DNA of 64,000 nucleotides. Source: Symbiodinium natans (Eukaryota > Sar > Dinophyceae > Suessiales > Symbiodiniaceae). The notes under the pieces were generated by a model. That model saw only the letters and a program-made list of their open reading frames with translations, had not been told where the DNA came from and searched no databases. Made by a program: the position numbers and the translations under genes. The stretch lies in contig CAJNDS010000957.1 in the NCBI GenBank assembly GCA_905221605.1, forward strand, positions 237,001 through 301,000. Reading direction: 5' to 3'. Of this stretch, positions 36,316 to 48,800 are shown one piece after another (within the stretch, counting starts at the first letter, position 1; each line of letters starts with the position of its first letter).

Positions 36316-36921
36316 GTGACTGCGAGAGAGCGAGCGAGACAGACAGAGAGAGAGAGAGAGAACAAAGAGAGAGAGAGATGCACGCGAGTAGGTCTGTTCT
36401 TCACGCTAGGCCCGCTAGGGCTTTCTAAGGCAGTCGGCACGGGCTGTGCGAGCAGAGTTCGAAAGAGTGACCTGAAAACAGCAGGGAGAAACTCAACTAG
36501 GACACGGGACAGGGAAGTGAAGCCCTGGGGGTTTACATGCCAAGGCGTTTTGTTGTCACCTGCTTTCCTTCTCGATGCCTACGTCCTACGTCGAGATTTC
36601 ATCTATGCGATCGACATGAGGCACTACAGTGAGGGATCGAGCAAACCTGTATCAGCACTCATCGGCAGGCCATTTGTAGCAAACCCTGATGGAAGCCGAT
36701 TTCCCTCAGGCCGCTTCACGCAATGTCCATGCTTCCACGATTGTGCCTTTTTTTCTCAGGGCTCCGGCACGATGCGAGGGGTTTGGCGACGCAACCTCAG
36801 CAAGAATCACGTGAGCAAATCGCCGGGATTCTTCATTAGATTGTTGCAGTCAAGTGGAGTCAGGCTTGGGGTCCAGCGACGCGGGCCCCTGCGACCTGCA
36901 CAGTGCAGAGCTAGGCTGTGA
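36316..36921 (+). CDS. Unidentified plus-strand open frame
   Basis: 201 codons; the first third is repeat-rich (RERARQTERERENKERERC, from a GA-rich tract) and unlikely to be coding. The later part, VLRRDFIYAIDMRHYSEGSS and beyond, reads more like protein, with no competing frame. No domain seen. Confidence 0.25.
   Translation: MTARERARQTERERENKERERCTRVGLFFTLGPLGLSKAVGTGCASRVRKSDLKTAGRNSTRTRDREVKPWGFTCQGVLLSPAFLLDAYVLRRDFIYAIDMRHYSEGSSKPVSALIGRPFVANPDGSRFPSGRFTQCPCFHDCAFFSQGSGTMRGVWRRNLSKNHVSKSPGFFIRLLQSSGVRLGVQRRGPLRPAQCRARL
36320..36380. repeat. GA-rich simple repeat
   Basis: Gagagagc/gagagaga tract of about 60 bp. Confidence 0.8.
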
Positions 36922-36954
36922 CGAAAGCGATTCCTCCCCCGACCCCCCAGCAAA

Positions 36955-37036
36955 AACACACACACACACACACACACACCCGCGCGCGCGCACACGCGCG
37001 ATCACACACACACACACACACACGTACACACACACG
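36955..37036. repeat. (AC)n microsatellite
   Basis: About 80 bp of AC dinucleotides broken by a cgcgcgcgc block; potential Z-DNA-forming sequence. Confidence 0.9.
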
Positions 37037-37329
37037 CACTCACTCTTTCTCTCACAAAGGGCGTCCGATTGTCCGATGGCCTTTGTGTCGGGCACACCTC
37101 GAGAGGCCCCCAGGTGAGAGCTTGGCAGAGAACTCTTTCACTCTTGATGCGAGGAAGGTGAAGGCTTTATAAGGCCGCTTTGCCTCGAGAGGAGCTCGGT
37201 TGGCGCGGGGTGCTTGGTGCAGTCTGCGGGGTTCCTGCTAATTCAAGAGAAGTGCTTGAACAGGAACACGTGAAACTGCGCAGCTTGGACCACATCACAC
37301 GCAGCACGCATGCAGCAGCGCAGTGCACG

Positions 37330-37809
37330 ACGTGCCCCCACTTTTCAAGCCTTGGACAACCGGCCGTGAGGTTGGCACCGTGCTGGACCGCGCAACGCCG
37401 GTCTGCGCCATCCTTGTCACAAGCACGGCACAAGCAGCCTATACAAACGTCATTGAACAAAAATTGGTGCTCGGATCCGGAGTGTGTTCAATCAGGCGCC
37501 CGCCTCAACACGTAGTGGGCCTGAGCAAAGTACGAGTTAAGCCAGATTGGCCAGATTGGGCAAGTTTCCCAAAATGCTGGCACGTGGGGTATGTCAATTC
37601 ATCATATGTGCTCCTCCCCACCACTCAGCCTGCAGATCCATCCGCATGTCTTGCGCAACCTTACGACGTCCGCTCTGCAGGGCATGCTGTGCAGCAATGT
37701 TTGCCCCCCCAAGACTCTTGGGATCCGCACTCCGCCAGAGGAGCTGGCAATGGAAGGGGTGGGGGAGTTGGGCACATTGGGCACCTTTGCAGGCGGCTTC
37801 ATGAACTGA
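37330..37809 (+). CDS. Candidate two-exon gene end on the plus strand
   Basis: Exon one, about 37345-37480, reads GREVGTVLDRATPVCAILVT then NVIEQKLVLGSG and ends at GGATCCGGA|GTGTGT, a GT donor. Exon two, about 37636-37809, follows CTCAGCCTGCAG and reads IHPHVLRNLTTSALQGMLC, ending ELGTLGTFAGGFMN with a TGA. Both stretches have protein-like composition and favour G/C in third positions. No family is recognised. It runs opposite to the recognised genes in the window. Confidence 0.4.
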
Positions 37810-37961
37810 CCCCTCAAGCCCCTGAACCGGCGTTGTCACAGTGTGTGTGTGAGGTCACAACCGCGACCCTCGCCGAAGTAGGTGTGGGCGTCGGCCGTAC
37901 CACCTCGCTTATGGGGTTGTCTATATCAAAGGGCTGCAGATTGATTCTCGCGTTGCTCACA

Positions 37962-38125
37962 GCCTGCGGGTCCCGAGCGATGTCTTGCGGGCTGGCCTTA
38001 CGATGCTTCAGACTCGTTCTGACCCTGTCAGACTCTGCTTCCTCTGAGGGTGATATGCTGTGTCCAAACGCACAACACTGCAGGGCAACGGCTCCGGTGC
38101 GAGCGGAAGCAGGCCGCACCACCTT
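37962..38125. repeat. Dispersed repeat, copy A
   Basis: About 165 bp sharing blocks with 38806-38970: gggtcccg-g-gatgtcttg, ctgacc/ggaccctg, atgctgtgtcca, acaacactgcaggg and ggcaacggctccggtgcgag. Confidence 0.75.
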
Positions 38126-38805
38126 AGTGCGGTCGTGTAGGTTGGCAGTTGGCACTTCTTGCAGATGCTAAATGAAGCAAAAATTCTATGGGGCCGACGG
38201 CAACCCTGGTGGAGGAAGGTGGCGATACCTCAGAGCTCTGTCGCTTCCTCAAGACATCGCCGTAATTGGCCCGACAGCTCTATCAGTTTCCAAGCTTCAG
38301 GCTCCGATGCGTCCAGAAGTGGGTGGAGAAACCTGCTGTGCTGGCATGGTAAAATAACTCGTGCGCGCAGACATAGTCACACAGTTGCACAGTTTCACGG
38401 ACATAATTACGATTCATTGGATTGATGCTCTCAAAGAAGCAAAAAGAAACTGTCGTGTTCAACATGTTCAACGTCGCACCTGTGTGTCACGAGCGACATC
38501 GCTGCCGCTTGCCTTGAAGGGCGGCATAAGATTGCATATTGCTACGCAAAGTGGCGACGTCCTGCTGGATCAAAGGGGGTTGCCTGGTTGCCACGAAGAG
38601 AGTTCGGCCGTGTCACCTGCCACACACACATTTGAGCGAACACCACGAAGAGGGCACGATGTTCGCGAGCGGTCACATTGGCATGGCACCCTAGTGCCAT
38701 CTAAGTATCTAAGATCCACACCCCCATGCGGCCGGAGATCGCAGTTGGGGTTGACACCTTCTGCACAAACTGATGAGCAGTGAACTGCTTGTGCCAAACT
38801 TGCTT

Positions 38806-38970
38806 GCGCCTGTGGGTCCCGTGGGATGTCTTGAGGGCTCGCCTTGGGTGCGTTGGACTCTTTCGGACCCTGCCAGATGCTGCCTCCTCTGATGGTGTCA
38901 TGCTGTGTCCACACGCGACAACACTGCAGGGGCAACGGCTCCGGTGCGAGCAGAAGCGGGCCGCGCCACC
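38806..38970. repeat. Dispersed repeat, copy B
   Basis: Direct-orientation partner of the copy at 37962-38125, spaced about 845 bp apart, with the shared tail ggcaacggctccggtgcgag. It has no coding content I can support. Confidence 0.75.
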
Positions 38971-40404
38971 TCAAGAGGCGGGAATGTCGGATGTTTGCGT
39001 GGGCCAGGGCCAGCTGCAGCTGCTTTCCAGGAAGCCGGCGCCAGTTCGTGCGGATGGCGGGGACACCTCAGAAACACAGAAACACACGACCAACAGCGAT
39101 CACCTGACGATCCTACGGTCCCAGTCGCAAAAGCCCAAAAGTCTCCCAGGTCACCCACAGTGGTCTGGCCATGCTCTGGACGAGGTTCGGGCGTGGCCTC
39201 GAGATCTGCTCGTGGACTGCACATGTGCACGCAACAGAACCATCTTGCAATCTAAAGAAATTGTAAAAACCTGTTCTCAAAGAGTTACACTGAGCAGACT
39301 CAGCTGATGGCTTCCCTCAAGATCGCTGCCGCCTGCAGATGCACTGAGGTGTGGCATGGTGTGGCCCACTTCAGGAGCTTCTTCAGGAGCTTCTCAGCTT
39401 CTCCCTCCTTCCCCACACCTTCAAGACACCTCCCCCCTTCCCCGCTTTTCGTGCCACTCCCCTCAGGATCCTTGCCTCGGCATGGACGTCGCTCGCCTCG
39501 AAGCACAAGAGACTCTGAAAAAGTCGGTGCCAAGTTTCTTTGGGGGGCGGGAGGGGGGGGGGGGGGGTGGGGCAATGGCCGAGTCGAGACTCAAGCTCGA
39601 AGTTCATTGAGGGCGCTTCGCAAGCTTAAAGGGACTGCGGGGGAGCACCAAGGTGTGGGCCTTGCCGTCTGCACCTGAGTGCCGACGTGCATGGCCATGT
39701 GCCCAATCTCTTTGTCAATTACATATGTTGGGCTTTGGCCTGTGCTGTTCTCGCGAAGGGGTTCCGCAGGTGGCCTCAATCGAAGTACAAGCATCTGCTT
39801 TAAGTCAACAAGGGACGTGCCACTCTTTGCAGTGTTCAACGGTGCCTTTCATCGGTTGCCGATGCCTCAAGGGACCAAGGGACACCCGGATGGTTGAAAG
39901 CGCAAAAGCCGGCTCCTTTCTTTTTTGGGGCTCCGGCTCCCGGAGCTCCCGCTCCGGCTGCCGGGGCTCCCGGGGCTCCCGGGGCTGGTGAGGGCACCGA
40001 GGAATGTGGGGATCGGGCCTCGGTTTTCAGTGGAATCCCCACATTGGGCAAAGGTGGGCTCAGACCGGCTCAGAAGAGACGAGAGTCGAATTCTGAGTGC
40101 AGGTCCCGCTCGTCGCGAGCACCTGCACTGTGCAACTCACGCACCCCGGAGCCCAACCCATATATGCTCCAGACGCTCCGGACTCCGCTGGGGCTTGCAC
40201 GCTCAGACTCCCGGAGCTGCAGGTGTTCTGCCATCCTGGTCAATGCTAAGCTGCTAATTCCGAAGTCGAATGCAAATTCGCATAATTCGATTCGTCCATC
40301 TCCATGTCCACCACACAGTGCCAGCACAACGACAAGAGGACAATAAGACTACCCACCCCTTACTCAATTGCAATGATCGTTTGCAGCACCAGTTCACGCC
40401 ACCC

Positions 40405-40810
40405 ACCGCAGGTAAGCCTCCTTCGCTTGGCCGCCAGCAAATAGTACCTTAGACAGGCTGTTCAGTGGGTACTTCTCACTGACACGCGTCCCCTGCAGAT
40501 CGCAAACCCGACGGGCGGAAGCCGCTCCCGCACTCAAGTTCCGAGCGTGGTCGTAACGCTGTTGTGCTTGTTGTTCAGGAGGCAGTTTGTCGCATACTCT
40601 TGAGGGAAACCTCGCAGACCAGAAAACGAAGCATTCCAAGTCGAAATCTTGGAGATGTTACACAAAGCTCCGCACCATGGCACTTCAGCTCTTGGAGCAC
40701 GTCCTCCTCGAGACCTGCAGAGACATCATGAAGCCACCGAACAAGAACACTGAGACCACTTTCGGGGGCAGAGAGACTTTCGTCTGAGACAGTCGCCGCA
40801 TTGCCGGGAG
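40405..40810 (-). CDS. Two candidate exons of an unidentified gene
   Basis: Exon one, about 40800-40645, reads SDESLSAPESGLSVLVRWLH then LEEDVLQELKCHGAELC. After a probable acceptor at GTCTGCGAG|G near 40617 a second exon reads FPSRVCDKLPPEQQAQQRYD and ends KVLFAGGQAKEAYLR at a GT donor near 40406. Both are helical, without known motifs. The join leaves the phase unresolved. Confidence 0.4.
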
Positions 40811-40814
40811 ACCA

Positions 40815-41970
40815 AGTCACGAGGACGGACAGAGGCCTGTTGCGGCTATGCCAGGCTATGCTGCCGAAGTTGGAGGGAAAGACTTAAAGGGAGAAAGAGA
40901 GAAGGCGAGATAGGTGACAGAATTAGGGAAAGAGGCGATGGAAGTAATGTCTACGAGTCTATGAGGGCGTGGACCGGATGGAGCTGCGCGGAATCCGTTT
41001 CGTACCATCCGATGGTTCACATGCCAGTCTCGGATCATCCTCGCACTCTTCAACGAGCGGCGCAATTCGCCTCGGCCTCCGGCCGGGAGGCGTCTAGAAC
41101 AAGCAGACCAAGATGTGGTCCCCTTCCCGTCCCCCTAACCCAACCCCCTGGGACCCCGCCCCAAGAGTCATAAAGTCACAAACATTTTGGGATCCCATTG
41201 AGGTTTTTGGGGATTTAGCTTGGACCTGCTTTGAAATGCTGGGCGGCCCGGCTGCCAAGTGTTCAGCGTTTCATGACTAGACCATCGGCTTCGATGGGCT
41301 TTGCAGCAAAGGGTTTCCGCATGGGAGTCGTACTGTCAAGCCTACCAATTCAAAAAAATTTCACTTTGCAGCAGAGTCTCGGTTTCCTACTGGCATTGGT
41401 GGAAACACGTCGCATCACGGGGAGAGGGAGATGGAGAGGGATGGAAGAAGAAAGGAGAGGGCAAGGGGGATGAGTGAAGCAGCGCGACAAGAGCAACAGA
41501 AATTGTCCGGTCCTCCGAAATTTGGCGGTACCACTCGTGGGCTCGCACCTTGGAGCGAGCTCATGCACAATGCGCCCGGCAGAGCGAGGAGCTCAAGCTG
41601 GCAACTGTAACAAACTCTGGAGCAGTACATAATCCACTCCCGGATGGCAGCAGAGTCGAAGCTGTGCTTGAAACGCACAGACTTAACACCCCATCAACAT
41701 CCTCAACCCCCGAACCCTCTAAGGAAAGCTGACCTTTCTCATGGATAGTGGGTGAACTGCCTTCGTTTGCAGAGCAAACAAAGACTGGGCTTGAAGAAAA
41801 ATCGCGTGGAACAGCTGAGCTCTCCTCGAGCTACATGTGCCATGTATGTCGGTTCGCGATTGTGCGTGTTGAGAGGGTAAAGGGTTCAAGGGGGAGCTCT
41901 TCTGGAGCTCCTCTGGCAGGGACGAGTTTTCAAGGCCTCAAGTGGCCCAAAGTCGACGTTTGAGGATGCA
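40815..41970. other. No supportable gene
   Basis: Contains a single TGGACCTGCTTT word at 41221, like the terminal repeat of the elements at 25.6 and 26.9 kb, but without a partner. A shared block (ctagaacaagcagacca) occurs near 41093 and 54102. The 3' end of the kinase gene may extend into this stretch. Confidence 0.4.
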
Positions 41971-41974
41971 GGGC

Positions 41975-44900
41975 CCCAGGCATCCGCAATCGTGAAGCGT
42001 TTCGCAGGATCCACAGTCAGGAGCCCAGCGATGAGGTCCTCACGCACATTGAAACTTGGTCAACTTTCATCAAGACAGGACTCAAATCACAAAGAGCTGT
42101 ACCATATCTACCATTGCGAGGCAGGAGCGCCTGAGTACCTCTAACGACCAATGGCGTTGTCTTAAGCTGTAGGAGGCTGTGTCACAGCTTTTGTAAACTA
42201 AACACAGGCAACCCGGTGAGGCCATGCTTCTGTTCCTTGTTTGTGCCCGCTCTTGAAGACAGCAGTCCGCCTGGTTTTTGAAAGGACGAGGAAAGTCCTT
42301 GACAGAGTCGGTGATGAATGATGGAGGCGTGTAGCTGGCTGCCAGGATCTTTTTGTACAGCGCCGAGGTGTTGGAATCCTGCCAAGGAGAGAAAGAGTTA
42401 TCCAACAGGTTATGTCAAGGCTCGGAAGTGGGGGGTCAAGAGCCCATGGTCCTCGAATGGTAGGAATCCGCACACCATAGCCTCAAAGGACTGAGCAAAT
42501 CAGGAACCACAAAAAGGAGAGCACCCTCAGCCCATGATCTTCATGGTCGATTAGCGATATACTTGTGACGTTATCGAGACTCTCTTCCCGAGGTCGCGGC
42601 AAAGAGGATGACCCCGCAGCTCCAGAGATCGCACATCTGAGGGACGTAGCCTTATAAGGAGGGCTTCCGATGCAGTGAAGCGAACTTGCAGCACCACAAC
42701 ACTTAAGTCTCTTTAGGGATCTTCTCGCTTTGAGAGCGCAGCTCTGCCCTGAGACCATTTCTGGCGGAGCGTAGCCTGGCTATCCAAAGATCTGCTTCTT
42801 TGACTGCAAGGTGGGGACTCTGGGGACTGATATCTGCAGCGACGAGCACCGACGTGAATCCCGAGGCCCGGGCAGGGAGAGCCGCAGGCGGTTTTCAGCA
42901 GCTGGTTGTCGTCGAAGCGCTGCGCAGGTTGCGGGATCGCAGGGAAAGGCAATTGGGGAAAATCCATGCACCAGCTACACTTCTAAGTGTTTCTACACTT
43001 GGGCTTGGCCTCGACTCTAGACTCTAGACTCGATAGACATTTCACTGACCTGCAAAGAGCCATACGGGCCATGCAGGACATGGGGACTCTTGAGGCCGCG
43101 CACGTTGCTGAGGCCGAAATCAACGATCTTGATGCACTTGTGCCTCAATGGCTCTGCAATGGCTCTGCAATTGAGGGCTTCAAGTCGCACAGTTCCTCCT
43201 CACATCTCCTTTCACCGGGAGCACTGCTCGTCAAGAAGGAGATTCTCAGGCTTCAGATCCTCCACCGTGGAGACGTGCGCAGTTGTGCAGGCTGCGCACA
43301 TGTTTTCCACAAGTTCTCAGGTTTCTTTCGTCTCGGTTTCGGCGCTGAGCCCGCTGACGCGATGTACAACATTCATCGCGTGGATCTGTTCGACCTTGGA
43401 AGCTGAAATCAATGCCTTAATGCCTTAATCATGTCCCATATTCGCCTCGGATCAGGATCTGGTCTCCTTCACCCCGTCCCAGCACCACCCCCCCCCCCCC
43501 TCCGTGCCAAAAATCTGGGGGACCTCTCCTGAGACCCTTACTAGGACGCGTTCTGTTCTGGGTGTATTCTGCCTGGACCCCTTGAAACCCTCGCCTTGAA
43601 CACCCACTTAGGCCGTTGAGCACGCAAAAAAGAGCGTTCCAGCTCAACCCTGAACCCCCCCCCCCTCACTCAACCACCCCCGTATTCTCGGCCGGGAAGA
43701 GGGGACATTTGGGAAACGGCTTCTGTGTGGCTGAGTGAGACTCTAGGGCCCTAGGGCTCTAGGGCTGCTACTCGAGTCGAGATTTTTGTGCCCGGGCCCC
43801 GGGCCCCAGCAATGATCTGGTGGAAAAAGCGGCATGCCTCCGGTTCCTTGCATGATGTCAGCGCAGTGCCCCCAACTCCGTTCTTGCTCCTTGTTGCAGT
43901 CTGAGGCCACTCACGGGCACACGCTGATTCTGCACGATGTAGTCGAAGAGCTCGCCCCCGGAGGCATACTCCATGATCAAGTACAACCTCAAAACCGCAC
44001 AGTTTTCACCATGATGGTGAGCTTCCCGTGTGCTCCTTGCCCCTTCTCCTCTCCCAAAATGCGGGGCTCTGGCTGCCCACGGGTTTCGATGATTTCGAAC
44101 AGCTGCACCACATGCGGGTGCCTCGACGTCGTGAAAGAGACAACGTGTTTAGCCCCGGTGAGTCTCTGATCCAAAGCAAACTTCAGCCCCCCTCCCCACG
44201 ACACCGGAGTCAGAGCAACGACACTGACGGCACCTGATCAGCTTCAGAAGCTGGACTTCGCGCGCAACGCGCTCGATGTCGGCGACCTGCTGTCATGGAG
44301 ATGACTCTACGCAATTCCTACGCATATGCAGGTGTTGACACTTGCCCTGCTGTGGAGCGCCTGTCCTTGCAGTTGCTCGAGGGTCTTAGTGGTTTGCAGG
44401 TCTTTGAGCCCTTTTGGTCTCAGGTTGTGCCTTGCCCAGCTTTGCAGGGCCTCTACAGTGAGTCAACGTAGGGTGACATTCGACCGTCGGTTCAAGTGCC
44501 CGTGGCAGTGCAGGCACGTGAGCCGACAGCAGCGCTTACCGCTGTGTTTTGAGTGCTTGGAAGCTTCTCGTTCGCCCGCTGTGGGAATAAGCGTGTCCTG
44601 GGCACGGAGTCCTCATTGGCGGTGTGGAAAGGTGCCCTTGACCATTTTACCTGTGTCTCCAAGATCTCTGTGAAGCTGTGTGAAGCTCTGCGAAGCTGTG
44701 CGAAGCTCTGCGACTGTCCTTGGCGCTTCTCAGTTGCCACGACTGGCTCGGGTTCCCTGGGTCGCGCCGGCCGCACTCGCGCCCAGCGTCAGACATGTTC
44801 TCACTGCAGGCGAGCCTTTGATGTCCTTTGACTCGCTCGTCCAGCACTCATGAAGCAGCTGCTGTGTTAGGCAAGCGGCCCCGCCTCCTGAATACGGTCC

Positions 44901-45126
44901 TTCTCAAGGACCTTCACAGCCACGCGCTCTCCGGTCAGGATGTGCCTCAGGGTGGTTTTGGTGCGCTGGGACTTGTGTGATGCGATCTTATGCGTTCTTG
45001 TTCGCGCCTTCCCAGCTTGACCTTGCCGAAGGTCCCCTCGCCTAAGGGCAGCAATGGCATCTCCATGTCCCCTCCGGGTCTGGCCATCAAGGTATGGGCC
45101 AATGGTTCGGCCCAGGATGTAGTGAC
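41975..45126 (-). CDS. SNF1/AMPK-like serine/threonine protein kinase
   Basis: Catalytic domain of a CAMK/AMPK-family kinase in at least 16 exons: 45126-45100, 45041-45008, 44945-44888, 44286-44234, 44121-44081, 43987-43921, 43846-43805, 43394-43359, 43259-43216, 43143-43104, 42919-42874, 42775-42743, 42650-42598, 42481-42452, 42378-42298 and 42038-about 41975. Joined, they give the glycine loop TIGEGTFGKV, the ATP lysine in VAVKVLEKD, HPHVVQLFEIIET, the hinge LIMEYASGGELFDYI, HRDLKPENLLLDEQ (catalytic Asp), DFGLSN (Mg-binding), the activation-segment end TACGSPCYAPPEMVSGQS, DLWSCGVILFAAMVCGFLPF and the C-lobe DPAKRFT. A phosphorylatable Thr precedes ACGSPC as in AMPK relatives. Donors are a mix of GT, GC and GA. 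The exon-5 junction is unresolved; the N-terminal exon and regulatory C-terminus were not found. Confidence 0.85.
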
Positions 45127-45832
45127 CTGGGACGTGATGATGTGACGACACGTCCCATCCCTATAAGGTGCGTACCATGCCCGACTAACCTACATCGCAA
45201 ACTTGGGAAACTGGAAGCCGGTCCATCTAAAGCCTCTGGCCCAGGTTCTTGTTGCTCACGACGTGCGGGCTGCGCCTCGGCAGAACTCCGTGCAGAAGGT
45301 TCCAGGATGCTAGCAGGCTTATTCCGATTCGGCTTGACTTGGGAGCTGCAGAAAATTCGGGAGCTTGGAGACTGAGGGGCTCTGCAGACTCTACCCACTC
45401 TCCGAGCGCCCGGCTGCGGTAAGGACGAGGAAGCCACCTCAGGCACTCAAAGGGGCGGAGGTTTGCAAGCTAAAGAAACAAGTAAAACAAGGTAAGGGAT
45501 TAAGATGCCTTTGCATGCAGCCACTCAGTCTGTGCAACAAAACAACAACCCCACAGTGCAGGCCCATGCGGCCTAAGGCCGATTAGCGCAAAGCAGGAGA
45601 CGAAAGAACCCCGCCAGGCTCCGGACTCCCTGAGTCGCAGCACGAGCACTCTGCGCAGGAGAGTAGTGAACCGGTGCGACCTCACAACAGCACTCTCTTT
45701 CTGCCGGATCACGCGACAACTCGCAAACATCGGTCTGACAGAGTCCCGTACGGTCTTCATTGGTACCACGTTTGCCTGTCAAAGGGAACTTCCAACTCTG
45801 AGAACACTTCACCCTGCTCCCACATCTCCCAC

Positions 45833-48800
45833 CTGCTGTTGGGGGTGCGCCCCGTGAACAGCTGCTGTAGCATGTGTGTGATGTGTGTGCACGGCATGGG
45901 CCGTGTGGGCAGTGTGAGCTGCGTGGTGATGCGTGGCAGCAGCTGCACTGTGCACACTGTGCACGCCGTGCGCCGTGTGCGCCGTGTGGTGAGCCGGGGC
46001 TTGACGAACAGCCATGGGCACCGGCACGTGGCTGACCTGAAAGACAAGAGATGCGAGAGAATGAGAGCATGGATTGAAGCAGGTATCATGGGCCACTTGG
46101 CCCCTTGCAGGTGACACAGGGCGCCGTATCGTGATGGGTGAGGCCATGCCTGGGATTCACCGTGTGCTTCCACGAGCCCACACACGCGCATCTGCAATCA
46201 GATGCCTAAGGTTAGAATAGGAAAGGCCAGCACATGGGAACCTTATGAGAGCCATTGGAAGCCTTGTAATGGTTGGTGATGAGAAATGGCTTATAGCGGC
46301 TAGTCCATGGGCGCCTGTCCTGTCCCGGATGAGCGCGAATCACTTCTTGAACCATGCAGCTGTGAAATCCTATTACCCATGCATCCCGCTGAGGATGCGG
46401 CAAGCCATGGCAAGTGGCTCCACTATCACTATCTACTCTCACTCTCAAAACACCCTCCCGTAGTCTAACTTGATAGATAGTTGGCTGCCCGTCGAAAAGC
46501 AAAGTTTCAAAGGTTCCTGCAAGTCTTGACATTTTGGCAGACCCCGGTGTGCCGGACCTCATCTCCTCTCCCCAGCCACCGGTCCCACCCCACGACCTAA
46601 CACCTCCAGAAATGCGGTTTTCCTGTTTAGAAATGAAGATACTGCGTGCCCTGCGCCGCCCTCCGCGCAAGTTTGGGTCCTTGCAAGGATCATTTCCGGA
46701 CTCCAACCCGTGATCGAATAAGCCCTACGCCCTGACCTCCTGCGATTCTCATACAGCAACTTGCTATTCAGTATTCATCTGTGCAGTTTCCAAATGGGGG
46801 TCCTTTGAGCGTGCAGCCTTCCAAGTCACACCCAATATGACTTGTTCTTAACTTTGAAACTTGGCCCGGTGATCTTAAGTAGGTCACTCTTCATGCCCAG
46901 TTCCTGTCCACAGCTGCAGAAGCAGCGTCCCCAGCCAGGTCCCACCAATAAACTTCTTGTACGTCTGCTTAAGGCAAGGCTTGCCCAGGAAGCAAAACTT
47001 GCTGTTGACTTTCTATCTTTGTCGACTACGCGTGGCTATCAAGCACGAACGCAAGGCGAAACTGCACCTACGAGGAGCTACAGGGAAGCAAGGCAGACAC
47101 GTGATGCTAAGTGCAGCAAGTGCTCGGGCGCTGTTCTTTTCTCCTTCTCCATGACATTTGCAACGGCAAATCCAGCTGTCAGGAGGAGGTGAAACCGTGC
47201 TCTGGCAAAACGTGTTCTTGAGCCAGGCAGAGCATTTTCCGGAGCTCGTCTCGGAGCTGCCGAAACGGTTTGAGGGTGAAGCAACTCTTGCAATCAATGT
47301 TGACAGCGGCGACTAACAGGAATGGTTCATGGACTGTACATCGAGCAGGCCCCGGGGTTCATGACCTCATCCTAGGGCGGCGTAACAAGCTACAGTGGAA
47401 GTGCCCAAGCATGTCCAAGCTGTGTGTCCCCAAGGCCTCCATGCTGGATGCTCTTGCAACTATCACCATGCCATGTGCTATGAGCAGGAGTGCTAGCTCT
47501 GGACTTTGCCAGAGTCCTGAACGTTTCCAACTTTGAGCCCCTGTTTTAATGCTTGAGGGTGTAGGGCTTTGGTGTCTAGACTCTCGGCCGTAGCCCCAAA
47601 GTGGGATTTGCCTCTCCAGCATCTGCTACTCAAGTTCATTCTCACTCACGCGTTGCGGGAGCACGATCAAAGCTCCTGATGGTGCACCAAAGGCCGAATG
47701 CTGGGACTAGTTGTGGAAATTCTGCGCCCAAGTGCCTCGGATCCAAAATACTGTTGAGGCTCAGGAAAACCCAGGAGTGACAACCTTTCGTCACAAACAC
47801 CGAGAACGTGAAAGCCTCAGTCTTGTTTAGCTTGCCCCCGCCGCGCCGCCCGCCCTCAGCCAAAGGTCCTCCATGTCAGCCCAGCGGAGTTGGGCAGGCT
47901 TTTCCTTTACCTTTCGATGTTTGTTGCCAGTCAATCACGCAGTCCAATGTCCAACCGACTGCGCTTCAAAGCATTGCACGCACCCTGTCCTGCCACGTCG
48001 CGCTTGGCTGTATCTTCTGTGGCATTCTCATGCACATCGGGACGAAGACGGGTGCCCTGGCAAGAGTCACGCGCAGAACTGAAGGCGTTTCTTCATGAAA
48101 GCTCAATTGAAAGGTTGTTCAGGGCCACCTACCTACCACCTACCCATACATCGAGGGCCATGTGCCACAAAACCTACTCCAACTGTCCAAGCACTTGCTG
48201 ACTCATACTCTTTTTTCACAAGCTGACAGCCTAGTCTGTGCCTGCTACGCCATGCCAAGCATTACAGAAGCCCAGAAGCAGCGCACAGTTTTGCTTGGGG
48301 GACCCAACAGCCAGCGAAGAATGAGACCAACTTTCTCCAGGCCTTCTACGGACTAGTAAGAGGCAAAGGGGCTCAGGATGGCTCAGGGAGACAACCACCA
48401 TCCTGCCTTGCGTTCAGCTTGGATGGGATCTCTTCCATGGCCTCAGCCATCATTGAATTCAACAGGGCTCCTTCGGTCCTTCGGGCAATGCGTGTGATCG
48501 TCAGCCAGTGCATCCCAAGTATCACAGGATGGAGGCGGCGGCGCCAACCTCAGACAACTGGCAGTTGGCCGGGAGCACCCGCAAAGAAGGGTAACTCTGA
48601 TACTCGGTGCCATCGGTGCGGACATTCTTGGTTCGAGCGGATATGCATTCCAACATACGCGGAAACCCTCACGATGAACATGCCAACAAGATGAGTGTCC
48701 TGGAGCTCCTGCTCTAGCTGTTGGCGAAGATGGGATTGCTGCGGCTAGTCATGTCAAGCGGCGTGGCAAGCGAAGCATCGCTTCCTGGCCGCTCTCAGAC

